Assembly (NCBI GenBank): GCA_029465975.1 | Contig: CM055739.1 | Location: forward strand, 11,086,513 to 11,150,512 | Length of the DNA: 64,000 nt | Direction: 5' to 3' | DNA from: Dallia pectoralis | Lineage: Eukaryota; Chordata; Actinopteri; Esociformes; Umbridae | Shown: one piece after another, positions 48,756 through 60,760 of the stretch | Layout: each line of letters opens with the position of its first letter | How positions within the stretch are numbered: position 1 is the first letter of the stretch | Position numbers and translations under genes: made by a program | The notes under the pieces: model-generated | What the model saw: the letters and a program-made list of their open reading frames with translations, nothing else | The model's database searches: none | What the model was told of the DNA's origin: nothing

Positions 48756-50520
48756 CAAAGTGCTGTTTTATGCATACTAGAACTAGAAAAAATCGTAAAT
48801 CTGTAAAACGAGAGGTTACAAAATAAGATCCGAATTATTCTGCACACAGAGACGCATGCAATGTCCTCCTTCAGGCAAAACCGGCACACAGTAACTTGAT
48901 TCACCTGCCAAAAGTGAAACTCGATACCGAAGTGGTCAGACAAAGTGGATGACAAGACGTGGGATTGTTTAGCGAAGACACACTGGATTATATTTCCGTA
49001 TTGCGTTTTTGGCCACTGGGATTATTCCTATTGCTTTTTTCACCTTTTAACTCTGGAATGTTTTCAAGTGGCATGTAAGAGAAACAAGTGACAAATACAA
49101 TTTGTATCTAATTTGAATCTCCTCTAGATAAACGTCTAATCCGAAACCGGATCAAAAGCCGTTTTGTTTTTGTGGATTGTGTGACCTTACCTTTCCACTG
49201 GAGGTTAACTTGACTTGTAATATTTTAGTGTTTACTGAGACCAGTTGAAAAGCAATTGGATTTGCACTACGGTTCTGTATGGATTATTTGGTCTGTCGCT
49301 ACACATTGTACTCAATCGTGGTTGTCAGAAGCGTTCACACCTTCCCTCCCATCACAACCCGCACACTCCGCGAACTCATGAACACACACACGCAGACACA
49401 CGTACGCACACACACACACACACACACACACGGGCGGAGCAAAAACAGAGCTCAAGCCTTTCCCTAGCCTATAACACATTGATTGTGGAATTCCCTGCCC
49501 AAGGACATCCGCCATTCAAATTTCTATTCACAATTCACTTCCCGACTCACATTCTGAAATGCCAGGGCTTTCAATTAACATTGAGCTCATGTGAAGCACC
49601 TACAGCCTCTCGTCTGTGAAAAGAAGTATAGAATCAGTTTTGTATGGTGCTGAAGCACACGAAAAAACCAATGGCAGGATTTGCAAGATTATGAGGTGGC
49701 CTTCGTACGTTTTTTTTTCTTATTTTCCTTTTTATGAAGAGTGCATTTTTTAATTTTCACATTTCGGAGCCTTTCAACCTTGCCATTGTTCAATTGCCCT
49801 GTGGTCTTGTGACAAATGCTACAATGGTGAGACATAATCATTGTCTTCGGGGCATAAATGAGAATAAACGGGTTCCTATTTTTTTAAGGTTAATGTCAAT
49901 ACCGTGATTATTGGATGTCCTCTGTTATGTAATTTAGACGACTTGCTCGCTGCAGTCATCAAGCGACCTAATATGAAAAAAATAAACAAAACAAGAATTA
50001 CTAATCCCGAATATATTTTCTCGCATTTGCACTAAATAAATGAAAGCCGTGTAGGAAACAACCCTTGGACGCTTATACGCGGGTCCATACTGAAAGGAAT
50101 ACCCGCGGCAAAACCCTGCGTGTCTCTTCACATATGAGAAAGAGCAGAATGGACAAACAGACATTGACTGTGCCCTTTAAAACTAGTCAGGATCACAAGC
50201 CGATCTTTCGTAATGCCTGTCCGTTACCGTTAGTTGTCCGACAAGATGCTACAACAGCGAATTAAACTAGGCACCATCCAATGCGTATAGAGTGAAGTAA
50301 ATGTGTTTTTATTTAGGGCCACGCATTCAGGTCCTGCTCTGTATTTTGATGCCACCATAACCTCCTCAGGCAGTACACACACCTGGCACAATTCTTTATT
50401 CATTTAACAGGAACCCGTTTGAAGAGGCGTCGGTTCAAAGGCTTCGAGATTCAGTGGAACACAGTGACAAGTAACAGAGCCTAAGAACCCTTCAGCCCTG
50501 GCTGCAGCTGACAGAACCGG

Positions 50521-50523
<3 letters not shown>
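48756..50523. other. Unique non-coding DNA with one CA repeat
   Basis: A (CA)n run with interruptions lies at 49381-49431. Open frames are short and partly driven by the repeat. Nothing else recognised. Confidence 0.5.
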
Positions 50524-50600
<77 letters not shown>

Positions 50601-50645
50601 AGCGTGCGTGCGTGCGTGCATGCGCGTGTGCGTGTGCGTGCACGT
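50524..50645. repeat. (GT)n microsatellite with GCGT/GC-rich tail
   Basis: About 37 GT units followed by alternating gcgtgcgtgcgtgcatgcgc. Purine-pyrimidine alternation over about 120 bp favours Z-DNA. Confidence 0.95.
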
Positions 50646-51631
50646 GCTTCTGTGTGTGGGCTCTGGCACTAACAAGTGTGTTTCTATGTCGGTGTGTGTT
50701 TCCAGACCTGTGAATTCAGTACCTTCCACATTACATCCTGGAGTTTGAGTGCAGTGGGGCTAAAAGCAGTCGTGGCCTAATCTCCCTTTTTATTTATCCC
50801 TCTCTCTCTCTCCTTCGTTCTCGCTCTCTACTGCATTAACTTCCTTTAAGATTCACTAACGGTGGGGTTTCCACTTTGAAGATAATGTTTTGTGACTAGT
50901 GGCCAACAGTGCAGAGGCTATGATCATATAGGGGGTGTGTTGTGATGATAACAGGCTTGGGAAGGTTTGAAGAGGGCTGTGACACAGAGAAAGGGCCTCA
51001 AAGCCAGCTACCTCTATACAAGCAATACGGCATCAAACAGGAAGCAGCTCTTTGTAGGTATCCCATCTGTTCTCATCTCCCCTGAACCTTGCCACTCCGG
51101 TTCAGTTAATTCATCTATGTTATTGACTAACCACCAGATGATGCATATACAGGTGTGTTTGTGTGTGTGTGTGTGTCCAAAACATACCAGTATAATCTAT
51201 GTAAAACACAAGTTACGGGTATTTGTAATAGCTAAGTAAATACCAGGTGAAATAGAACCCATCTACAAGTGGCTACATGCATCAGTGGAGAGCCCACAGG
51301 CTGCATACCCTCCGTCTAATAACTCCCTCCTCCCTTTCTGAACAGCAGTTGATCAGGGGGCTGAGATGAGAGCAGCGGGCGAACGAGAGTGAGAGGGCCA
51401 ATTTGTTTCACATGACGATGTCCTGTGTTACTGTTGACAGTGGGGGTGGGAGAAGGTGGGAAGAGTGGCCCCCTGGATGGCAGCCGTGATCCAGCACAAA
51501 GACTCCTCCCCCCACCCAGCTAGGGGCCCCCGGGGGCCAGAGCAGGTCACATATCAAAGGGGTCCAGTCCGCTGGGTTAATGAAGCTGCTCTGCACCTAG
51601 CGACCCCGCAGAACTCATTAACAAGCTCCGG
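50646..51631. other. Unique non-coding DNA
   Basis: A (TC)n-like run lies at 50800-50828 and a short GT run at 51156-51176. No gene recognised. Confidence 0.5.
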
Positions 51632-51940
51632 TTGCTAGTCTTTTACTCCATCTCACCCTCTTCACCCTTCCCCTCCTCTCATCCCTCCCCCTCCTCACCT
51701 CCCCACCTCTCAACCCTCTCCTCCCTCCCTCTTCCGCTACCCACCTCTCCTCCGTCCATCCCCTCTTCCCACTCCACCTCTCATATCTCTTCTACCTTCC
51801 TCCCCACTTCTCCTCCCTCCCTCCTTCCCACTCCACCTCTCTTCTCTCTCCCCCTCCCTTTCCCCTCTCATCTCTCCCCCTCCCTCTCCACCTCTCTTCT
51901 CTCTCTCCTCCCTCCCTGCCGTCCTCCCGTCTCTCATGCC
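51632..51940. repeat. Polypyrimidine low-complexity tract, about 300 bp
   Basis: Almost only C and T on the plus strand, with imperfect ctccctccc and ccacctctc words and no fixed period. Confidence 0.85.
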
Positions 51941-52447
51941 AATTAGAACCCCCCCAGCATCACATGACGTGACATCAGAGCCCTCCTCTGAAATGAGTTG
52001 AATTTTTAATCCACCCATGATTACATCATTAATTAATCATAGAGAGACAAGTCCAAATCCTGAGTCTGTATTATAAAGGCCAGGCTAGATGTGTGCAGAG
52101 CTGCATTTATTATTTACTTGGGCTGAAAACCAACAGGGTCAATGAAAAACAGGGGAGGTGTTCTAGGAAGAAAATACAGATTAATGTGCACAATATCTGT
52201 ATTGACATTAAATAGGTGTTTAGAAAAAGGTTTGAAATATACATTTAAAATGATTACCATGAATTCCTAGAGCATTGCTTAATCTTATTCATAGGACAAA
52301 TAATAATAATATATTGTTATATATTTTTGCAATTAATAATTTATTATCACATACTGTATTAGACCTCTCCATGTAATTTCATAATACTCGATATTTGAAA
52401 GAAAAATAAGTTGTAACTTAATTTACCTGACAAAGGATGATGGCTAA
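51941..52447. other. Unique DNA; candidate regulatory block then AT-rich DNA
   Basis: 51950-52130 holds catcacatgacgtgacatca (CRE-like) and gattacatcattaattaatc (homeodomain-like). 52190-52420 is AT-rich. No exon recognised. Confidence 0.4.
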
Positions 52448-52708
52448 GAGGCAGGTAGCAGCTTCAGTTAACTAAGGGAGAGGCAGGTAGCAGCTTCAAT
52501 TAATTGAAGGAGAGGCAGGTAGCAGCTTCAGTTGACTGGGGAAGAGGCAGGTCGCAGCTTCAGTTAACTGAGGGAGAGGCAGGTAGCAGCTTCAATTAAT
52601 TGAAGGAGAGGCAGGTAGCAGCTTCAGTTGACTGGGGAAGAGGCAGGTCGCAGCTTCAGTTAACTGAGGGAGAGGCAGGTCGCAGCTTCAGTTAACTAAG
52701 AGAGGCAG
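52448..52708. repeat. 32-bp minisatellite, about 8 copies, with a three-unit higher-order repeat
   Basis: The unit is gaggcaggtagcagcttcag plus 12 variable bases. The variable part cycles through taactgaggga, taattgaagga and tgactggggaa in the same order twice, giving a 96-bp higher-order period. Confidence 0.93.
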
Positions 52709-52747
52709 CCAACAATGAGAATTAGATGTAAATTAATTAATACAGTA

Positions 52748-53012
52748 AAAACGCTGATGAGCCAAAACATTTGTTTTAAGTGGAGGGAGTGCGATGCTCT
52801 GGGCAATGTTCCCCTGGGAATTCCTGGGTTGGGGGAATCATGTAGATGTCAATTGTACCCCTTCCAAAACATTGTTGCAGACCAGATACTCCTCTTCTTC
52901 ACCTCTTAAAGGAGGTGGTATTCTTATGCCATCGGCGGATTGGCCATGTTTTGGCGGCACACGGAGGAGCAACATTAGACAGGTGGTCATAATATTTGGA
53001 CTTATCAGTGTA
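52748..53012 (+). mobile_element. Internally deleted Tc1-like element (family A), about 265 bp
   Basis: Both ends are present: left cgctgatgagccaaaacatt, right tcataatatttggacttatc followed by agtgta. The inside begins in the middle of the transposase (gcgatgctctgggcaatgtt) and, after a large deletion near 52920, ends in the last transposase codons (ttttggcggcacacggagga). It has the structure of a MITE and flanking TA is present on the right. Confidence 0.85.
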
Positions 53013-53242
53013 TTAAAACATTTAGTTGTTATCTTCATAACACCCAAACAATTGCATTTCCCTGTTGAGCTCGCTGACCATGTCAGATTCCTCAACCGCT
53101 ACAGTTAAATCATGAGCACACAGTTCAGTTGTGTTTCCACGCAGCGATTAACAAAATAGTCCTCTTTTGAAAATATCAATTTTTGCCCGACACAGCGTTT
53201 AGCTTGTTTTCTGTTATGTATCCCTGTTCCCACAAGCACCAC

Positions 53243-53909
53243 ACAGATCACTGAGAAACCGATCACAGAGACACAGATAAGAGAGACAGAGATCACAGAG
53301 ACACAGATCACAGAGACACAGGACACAGATCACAGAGACACAGATCCAGAGACACAGATCACAGAGACACAGATCACAGAGACACAGATCACAGAGACAC
53401 AGATAAGAGAGACAGAGATCACAGAGACACAGATCACAGAGACACAGATCAGAGAGACACAGATCACAGAGACACAGATCACAGAGACACTGAAAAACAG
53501 ATCACAGAGACACAGATCAGAGAAACACAGATCACAGAGACACTGAGAAACAGATCACAGAGACACAGATCAGAGAGACACAGATCACAGAGACACAGAT
53601 CACAGAGACACAGATCACAGAGACACAGATAAGAGAGACAGAGATCACAGAGACACAGATCACAGAGACACAGATCACAGAGACACAGATCACTGAGAAA
53701 CCGATCACAGAGACACAGATAAGAGAGACAGAGATCACAGAGACACAGATCACAGAGACACAGGACACAGACCACAGAGACACAGATCACAGAGACACAG
53801 GACACAGAGACACAGGACACAGAGACACAGAGACACAGGACACAGATCACAGAGACACAGATCACAGAGACACAGATCACAGAGACACAGATCACAGAGA
53901 CACAGGACA
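53243..53909. repeat. 15-bp minisatellite, about 44 copies
   Basis: The unit is agatcacagagacac, with aagagagacagag and ggacac variants. A compound block starting ctgagaaaccgatcacagag occurs at 53251 and 53693, 442 bp apart. Five codons per unit keep the minus frames open (Cys/Val/Ser/Ile-rich); they are artefacts. Confidence 0.95.
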
Positions 53910-55130
53910 AGGGAGATAATTTCAGATGCTCTTCACTAAAATCCATCATATCACAAGCCTGGGACATCAAGCATTGGTTATCACAGAGGCGTCTAAATTA
54001 GGCGCTCTGTCAAGCCCTCCCTTTCATTTCCCGGTTCAGCCCCACGGTTTAGGCAGCAGCAGGTCTCTGCAACGAGCCAGAGAGGGATGTGGGGCCTGAT
54101 CCCGGGTGATTGGGGGTAATTTGGAGAGAATGAATTGTAGCTTCGTGCCGTGGGCCAACATCATGACGGGCACCTGTTGAACTGTTCGACAGAGCTGAGT
54201 GGTCGGCGGATGGTAAGATGAACTACAGAAAGGGATGGAGTGGAAGAAATAGAGTGACGGGGAGATGAGGGGGGAAATTAAGCTATAGAGAGATGACAGA
54301 TTGTGTGAGAAAGGGGAGAAAGAGAGAGAGAAATAGTGTGAGAGAGTGAGTGAACGATTGGTCCGAGAGAAACACTGAGCGATGTTCCAGTAGACTAGTC
54401 TTGAACAACGAGGGAGACAGCTGGCATACAGAACTACAGGACCCTGGACAAACGACCAGCAATTCAGATCAACACATTAATTAACTACCAATTTACTGTT
54501 GATTAAATCGGTGATCGACTGTTACGAAGGTTTTGTGAATCCTGAAACTAATCGACATCCTCCACAGTGCATTTTAAACGGGCAGTTTTATCCAACTATC
54601 TTCAGAAGGCATGAAGAACTCCCTTCCCGTGATCACACTCAGGCTGTTTCTCCTCTCTGTCTCAGCACTTGTCTGTCGACTGATTGCGTAACTCCCAACA
54701 CCCGCTGCTTGTTTGCCTGCAGTCTTGCGGTTTTAATTGTAATTGCCATCTCAGCCAATTATGCATTAATAGTCATCAAATTAGCCATGATTAATCAGCA
54801 TTAGGTGAATGATTATGGAACCGCAGATAGGTAATCAGCTGGCGGCTCTGGGAATACAAGGGTTTAACTCTGTGGGAGGCTTCATCTGATGGTAACAGGT
54901 TGTCTTCCTCACACAGCGGGGCGATATTCTGCAGCCAGGACGTGCGTGTGTGTGTGTGCGGGCGCGCGCGTGTGTGCTTGTGAGGGAGGGAGAGAAAGAA
55001 ATGAATATAATGTGTGCTACCTTCTCAGCCCGGCTCGATAAGTTCTCCATTGTTATGCACACCAAACAGCGACACGGGTTACTACGGTAACTCAGCCAAC
55101 CACCATATAATAGCGACCCCGACGCTGTTA
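53910..55130. other. Unique non-coding DNA, possible conserved elements
   Basis: 54010-54200 is complex sequence, 54230-54350 is purine-rich, and 54945-54978 alternates GT and GC (Z-DNA prone). No exon recognised. Confidence 0.45.
54690..54850. other. Candidate conserved non-coding element
   Basis: Contains ttttaattgtaattgcc, caattatgcattaatagtc and gccatgattaatcagcatta within 110 bp, a dense cluster of homeodomain/POU-like sites. Conservation not tested. Confidence 0.33.
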
Positions 55131-55484
55131 TTGTCATCCCTGTACCAGACATTGTCATCCCTGTACCAGACATTGTCATCCCTGTACCAGACATTGTCAT
55201 CCCTGTACCAGACATTGTCATCCCTGTACCAGACATTGTCATCCCAGTCATTGTCATCCCTATACCAGACATTGTCATCCCTGTACCAGACATTGTCATC
55301 CCTGTACCAGACATTGTCATCCCTGTACCAGACATTGTCATCCCTGTACCAGACATTGTCATCCCTGTACCAGACATTGTCATCCCTGTACCAGACATTG
55401 TCATCCCTGTACCAGACATTGTCATCCCTGTACCAGACATTGTCATCCCTGTACCAGACATTGTCATCCCTGTACCAGACATTG
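55131..55484. repeat. 21-bp minisatellite, about 17 copies
   Basis: The unit is ttgtcatccctgtaccagac plus a. It is nearly perfect; one shortened unit (atcccagtca) lies at about 55240-55250. Seven codons per unit keep both strands open (Leu/Ser/Tyr-rich or Met/Gly/Thr-rich); these are artefacts. Confidence 0.95.
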
Positions 55485-56607
55485 CATATACAGTATTACA
55501 TCTCTCATTCATCATTATAAAAAATATATATATTCATATATTTATGAGTGTTGTCGTGAAATTCCTGTGCTCAAAAATACCTTCCAATGATTGGACATCA
55601 CCTAACATCGTTTAAACAATAAAGACAATATTGTGGGCGTATAACACTGTTTCAAAAAGGAAAGAGCCTTTTTACCCTTAATTTTGGCACATTTTGTTTC
55701 TCATCCAATGATCCAAACTACCCATGTGTATGTGTTGTGTGTAATCAAATATTTAAGTGCGCATGTAGTCAGTCCAAAAAGATATTGCAACAAAGATGAA
55801 CAGTGAACAAATGTGTCATTTGTTGGCAGTCCTATTTAACATTTTGGCTATCTCATGTCTTGGTGGTAGAAGCTGTACAATGAAGGTTCATTACATCCTT
55901 GTTGAATCGGCAATGCCATGTCGGTCAATAGAGAAAAAGTTTTGCCTTCACGTCACCTATATGAGTGTCCATAGTACTTCATGTAAATTGTAAATGCAGA
56001 GGTGCTGGATGACAGGTTGTTTGGCCCCGGAGATGAATTGTTCTTTGAAGTGCTTTCCAATTGATGGCAGTGTAGTTGCCATACCAACCGGGGATGCTGC
56101 TGACGCACCAGAATAACTTTTTGAAGATTTGAGGGACTTTGCCAGCTACAGTGTTCTATAAAAGTATTGGCACGGTAATGTCGATAATGACTGTAATATG
56201 AAGAAATTATTAAAATATGAAAATCGGGCAAAAGTACAGAATTTCTCCTTTATTTCTGTCCATTTCAACAATTATATGTCATACCAACTAAGAATAAAAG
56301 TATTATCGGAGTTAAATTCACTGATTTTATTCGAGCATGGGCATTGGGACATTTGGCGTACAGATGTTTCAAATGATTAGCTTTCCTGTTGCATTGCAAT
56401 TGTTCAACGATAAAAGTGCTGTAAATGTGTGGTCACGGTTCCCTTTTGCAATTGTCAACGACCAGTTCAGACAAGAAAAACAAAAGTAGTTGATGAAAGA
56501 AAAAATAGTACAACCCTAAAATAAGTGCTAGTGAAATCCCCTACAACCTCCAGAGAGCTTGAGTGAAAGTGTCTCAATCTTTTTTGTCAGAAAACTCTGG
56601 CAGCAGA
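55485..56607. other. Unique non-coding DNA
   Basis: AT-rich. 56140-56460 has the feel of an old transposon end (ctataaaagtattggcac) but no family can be named with confidence. Confidence 0.45.
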
Positions 56608-57421
56608 ACTACGGATGCTACAACAGAGGCTACAACAGAGGCTACAACAGAGGCTACAACAGAGGCTACAACAGAGGCTACAACAGAGGCTACAACAGAA
56701 GCGACAACAGAGGCTACAACAGAGGCTACAACAGAAGCGACAACAGAGGCTACAACAGAGGTCACAACAGAGGCTACAACAGAGGTCACAACAGAGGCTA
56801 CAACAGAGGTCACAACAGCGGCTACAACAGAGGTCACAACAGAGGCTACAACAGAGGTCACAACAGAGGCCACAACAGAGGCTACAACAGAGGCTACAAC
56901 AGAGGCTACAACAGAGGCTACAACAGAGGTCACAACAGAGGCTACAACAGAGGTCACAACAGCGGCTACAACAGAGGTCACAACAGAGGCTACAACAGAG
57001 GTCACAACAGAGGCCACAACAGAGGCTACAACAGAGGCTACAACAGAGGCTACAACAGAGGCTACAACAGAAGCGACAACAGAGGCTACAACAGAGGCTA
57101 CAACAGAAGCAACAACAGAGGCTACAACAGAGGCTACAACAGAGGTCACAACAGAGGCTACAACAGAGGTCACAACAGAGGCTACAACAGAGGCTACAAC
57201 AGAGGCTACAACAGAGGCTACATCAGAGGCTACAACAGAAGCGACAACAGAGGCTACAACAGAGGCTACAACAGAAGCGGCAACAGAGGCTACAACAGAG
57301 GCTACAACAGAGGCTACAACAGAGGCTACAACAGAGGCTACAACAGAGGTCACAACAGAGGTCACAACAGAGGCTACAACAGAGGTCACAACAGAGGCTA
57401 CAATAGCAGCTACAACAGAGG
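56608..57421 (+). repeat. 12-bp minisatellite, about 67 copies, reading as (Ala-Thr-Thr-Glu)n
   Basis: The unit is gctacaacagag, with variants gtcacaacagag, gcgacaacagag, gccacaacagag and gcagctac. In the frame starting 56563 most variants are synonymous (Ala codons gct/gcg/gcc/gca, Glu gag/gaa) or Ala to Val. The other two plus frames change residue classes more often. A pyrimidine tract and cag (56578-56590) precede it like a splice acceptor. I list it as a repeat because no signal peptide, domain or second exon is visible. Confidence 0.9.
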
Positions 57422-59204
57422 CTTTTTTTTCTTTTTTGCATGAAATATGCTACGGAATTCTGGAAGTGTTGCTATTCTTAGTTGGTAAAACATGAATGTG
57501 TTGAAACGTACAACAAATAAAAGGTGCCACAGACTGATGGTGTGTTGAGGAACCAGGCGAGGGCATAGATCGAGTTTGTGAGTTTTAATTCACACAAGAC
57601 AAACGATAAAAACATCTTTGAAATTAAAGTGCGCTATGTGGCAACTACTAAAATGTATGACAGAGGCTGTATACAGAACAAACATGCGAACTGACGTACA
57701 ACACAAGGAAGCACAAAACCCAGGAAAAACGTTCCTAAATACACACTAACTAAATGAGGTACAGGTGAGAACAATGAACAAAACAGTCTGGGGTGCATTT
57801 GCCAGTGATGAGTTATAGGTGTCTAACTAAAGGTACGAAAAGATGGTGACTAGCCCTTCTAGTCGTCACAGTGATAGGTATTATGTAACACAATAATAAT
57901 ATCACGACGACGACTAGCCCTTCTAGTCGTCACAGTGATATGTATTATGTAACACAATAATAATATCTCGTAAGAACTACTAAATTATGCCTAACGTAGT
58001 ATTTTATAACTATTGTAAAAGACAAACGACAAATGACACATCTAGTTGTCATAAAAAAGTTTAAGTTTTGTTTCTGGGCTTGTAGAAAAGGTTTAATTTC
58101 ACTAGGTAAAGTAGTTATGTTGTTTAGTTGGGTTTGTGGGATGGCTTAAGTTCTCTTGTTCTAGTAGTTGTAACATAACTAGCTAGTCTCCACAGAGCAA
58201 GTAAGCACAGAGTGGATAACTGCCTGTGTCATGGAGGGCTCTGGCTGGCTATCACGCCTCTCTACCACGCTGTATTTGTCCCTTGTCCCTTTGTGTCCCT
58301 GTCAAAAGCCTGATACCCCCGTCATTATTTTCTCCTTTATCTCCCTCTCTGCCCGCTCTGATTAGGGTCAGTGGAGTCTGACCAGCTATGTGCTGGCGGA
58401 TGCTATCCATTACTGTGTCAGTGTGGATAGGACCAGAACGGCTGAGGTGTGTGTGTGTGGGGGGGGGGGTCGACACAAACCTCCCCTCCAAAATCACCAA
58501 CCCGTCCATAGCTAATTATCCCAGTCCAAGTTAATTAAATGGGGTGGGGTGGCTGGGAGGGGGGGGGTAGCAGCATGGTTTGTGTGAGGGTGCATGTAGC
58601 TTGTTAAGCAGGTCTCATATTTATAGGATCAAACACTATTGCCAGAGTCTAAACAAGCATGCTATTTGTGCGGTAACATATTCCTTCATGGACTGCCTTT
58701 GTTGTGGTGGCACCTAAACTGCGGGCACTATTCAATCGGCAATCCAAGACAATAATAATGCAATTTTAGGTCACAATTTACCATTTCATAAATATCTGTA
58801 ATGCATTATTTACACATACATAAGCGTTTAATAACCATACTGCTGTATTATATAGGTTTGTTAATTATTTCCTTTATAAGTGGTGTCATAGTGGTGTCAT
58901 TATCATGCCTGTTCTCCAAAGTGTGCTTCTGCCACAACAATTTATGGGTGTGCCAACTGTAAAACCGGAAATGCCCTGCTGGAACCTTCTACGGTCAAGC
59001 TAATTTAAATATTCCTATTTAGGGTTAGACATAATACATACCTTGTTATCCTGAGGTAAGTTGTAAGGACACTTCTATTGTAAGATTCATTGTAAGATTC
59101 TGACTATTAAAATGTTGAACATAGCAATTGTTTTAAATAAATGTATCCAACAAAATAGATACTAGATAGATACATACATAAGGTGATTAGTCTAGCCAAC
59201 TATT
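57422..59204. other. Unique non-coding DNA
   Basis: Includes a 65-bp direct duplication (57847-57974), G-runs at 58458-58468 and 58558-58567, and AT-rich sequence after 58740. No gene recognised. Confidence 0.5.
57847..57974. repeat. 65-bp direct duplication, two copies
   Basis: gactagcccttctagtcgtc starts at 57847 and 57912, followed in both by cacagtgata and aacacaataataatatc. Each copy starts with a small hairpin (gactag-cccttc-tagtc). Confidence 0.9.
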
Positions 59205-59664
59205 ATTCCTACTAGCCTGACAGCTTGTATTCCTTTAATCACTAGCCTGCTAGTTAGTATTTCCCTAGTCACTAGCCTGCTAGTTAGTATTTCCCTAGTC
59301 ACTAGCCTGCTAGTTAGTATTTCCCTAGTCACTAGCCTGCTAGTTAGTATTTCCCTAGTTATTACTCTGCTAGTTACTATTTCCCTAGTTACTACTCTGC
59401 TAGCTAGTGTTTCCCTAGTCATTAGCTTTCTAACTAGTATTTCCCTAGTTACTAGCCTGCTAGTTAGTATTTCCCTAGTTACTAGCCTGCTAGTTAGTAT
59501 TTCCCTAGTCACTAGCCTGCTAGTTAGTATTTCCCTAGTTACTAGCCTGCTAGTTAGTATTTCCCTAGTCACTAGCCTGCTAGTTAGTATTTCCCTAGTT
59601 ACTAGCCTGCTAGTTAGTATTTCCCTAGTTACTAGCCTGCTAGTTAGTATTTCCCTAGTCACTA
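59205..59664. repeat. 30-bp minisatellite, left half, about 15 copies
   Basis: The unit is ctagcctgctagttagtatt plus tccctagtca. Each unit has the hairpin actag-cctg-ctagt. Units at 59350-59450 are diverged (gttattactctgc, gctttctaac). The array is interrupted at 59665 by an L2 element and resumes at 63459. Confidence 0.95.
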
Positions 59665-59810
59665 TAATAATAATAATAATACGTTTTATTTATATAGCGC
59701 CTTTCCAGGGCTCAAGGACGCTTTACAATTCAGGACATAAAACAGTAAGCAGTAATAACAAACATTACCACCAAAAAAACACAGAAGGACAACAACAGTG
59801 AAATACAAAC

Positions 59811-60206
59811 TTACAAATAACACTTAGAGAATAAGTGGGTTTTGAGTAAGGATTTGAAATCAGATAGAGTACAGACATGGCGGAGTGATTGAGGGAGAGA
59901 GTTCCACAGTGTTGGTGCAACAACACTGAACGATCTAGCCCCCATGGAAGCTAGCCGGTGCTTAGGGACTACAAGAAGGCTAGAGTCAGAGGATCTTAGT
60001 GAGCGTGCCGGTTTGTAGGGATGGATCAGGTTGCTAAGATAGGGGGGAGCTAAACTGTGTAGAGATTTAAAAGTGAGCAGGAGGATTTTGAATTGAATAC
60101 GATAGGCCACTGGCAGCCAGTGAAGATCAGACAGAATTGGGGTGATATGAGCAGAACGCTTGGTGTGAGTAAGTAATCTAGCAGCAGAGTTTTGAATATA
60201 TTGCAA
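59811..60206 (-). pseudogene. L2 LINE C-terminal domain, fragment of ORF2
   Basis: A 131-residue stretch with LQYIQNSAARLLT-like start (MQYIQNSAARLLTHTKRSAH), DLHWLPVAYRIQFK and, near the end, ARSFSVVAPTLWNSLPQSLR, the conserved tail of L2/CR1 reverse transcriptase proteins. The native stop follows KCYL. It is joined upstream to the reverse transcriptase through a frame change near 60400-60210. The methionine used as start is internal. Confidence 0.9.
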
Positions 60207-60283
60207 CCTGGAGATGGAGCTGGCAGGAAGACCAATAAAAAGGGCATTGCAGTAATCAAGACGTGATGTTATGAATGAATGAA

Positions 60284-60760
60284 TTACAGTTTCAGCGTCT
60301 TTAGTGTTGAGGAAAGGACGGAGTTTGGCGATCCGACGTAAGTGAAAGAAGGCCGATTTAGTGACAGATTTGATATGAGACTGGAGTGAAAGGGAGGAGT
60401 CAAAAGTACACCCAGATTTTTAACAGTGTTAGATGGTTTGATGAAAGTGCCCGCAATCTCGCACTTGAAATCAGTGGGAATTTTCCTGATAAGAGATGGA
60501 GTTCCAATAAAAATGATCTCAGTTTTGTCCATGTTGAGTTTTAGGAAATTACATTGAAGCCAATCTTTTATTTCATGCACACAGGCTGAGATTTTGTCAG
60601 TCGTGACAGACAAAACAGGTGTACAAACAGTGTATAATTGGATGTCATCAGCATAGAAATGATAATTAAAACCATGACGTTGCAAGATGAGACCAAGAGG
60701 TATTATATAAATTATGAATAATAATGGCCCCAGAACAGATCCCTGGGGACACCTTGCGTA
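60284..60760 (-). pseudogene. L2 LINE reverse transcriptase catalytic part, fragment of ORF2
   Basis: Contains the catalytic YADDIQLY box (about 60632-60655) followed by LNMDKTEIIFIG and a KNLGVLL segment. The frame is separated from the upstream part by a one-base loss in a C run near 60745-60750, where GVPQGS becomes GVPRDL, and it breaks again near 60410. The catalytic Asp pair is intact but the protein is interrupted. Confidence 0.9.

Noticed and set aside
53479..53970. Membrane-protein-like Cys/Val/Ile frame of 163 residues on the minus strand
   Set aside because: The apparent hydrophobic periodicity is the 15-bp unit read on the minus strand.
54835..55520. Overlapping long frames on both strands around the 21-bp array
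   Set aside because: Seven codons per unit without stops on either strand. The flanking parts show no homology.
56140..56460. A further named DNA transposon relic
   Set aside because: The texture suggests an old element, but I could not match it to a specific family with confidence.
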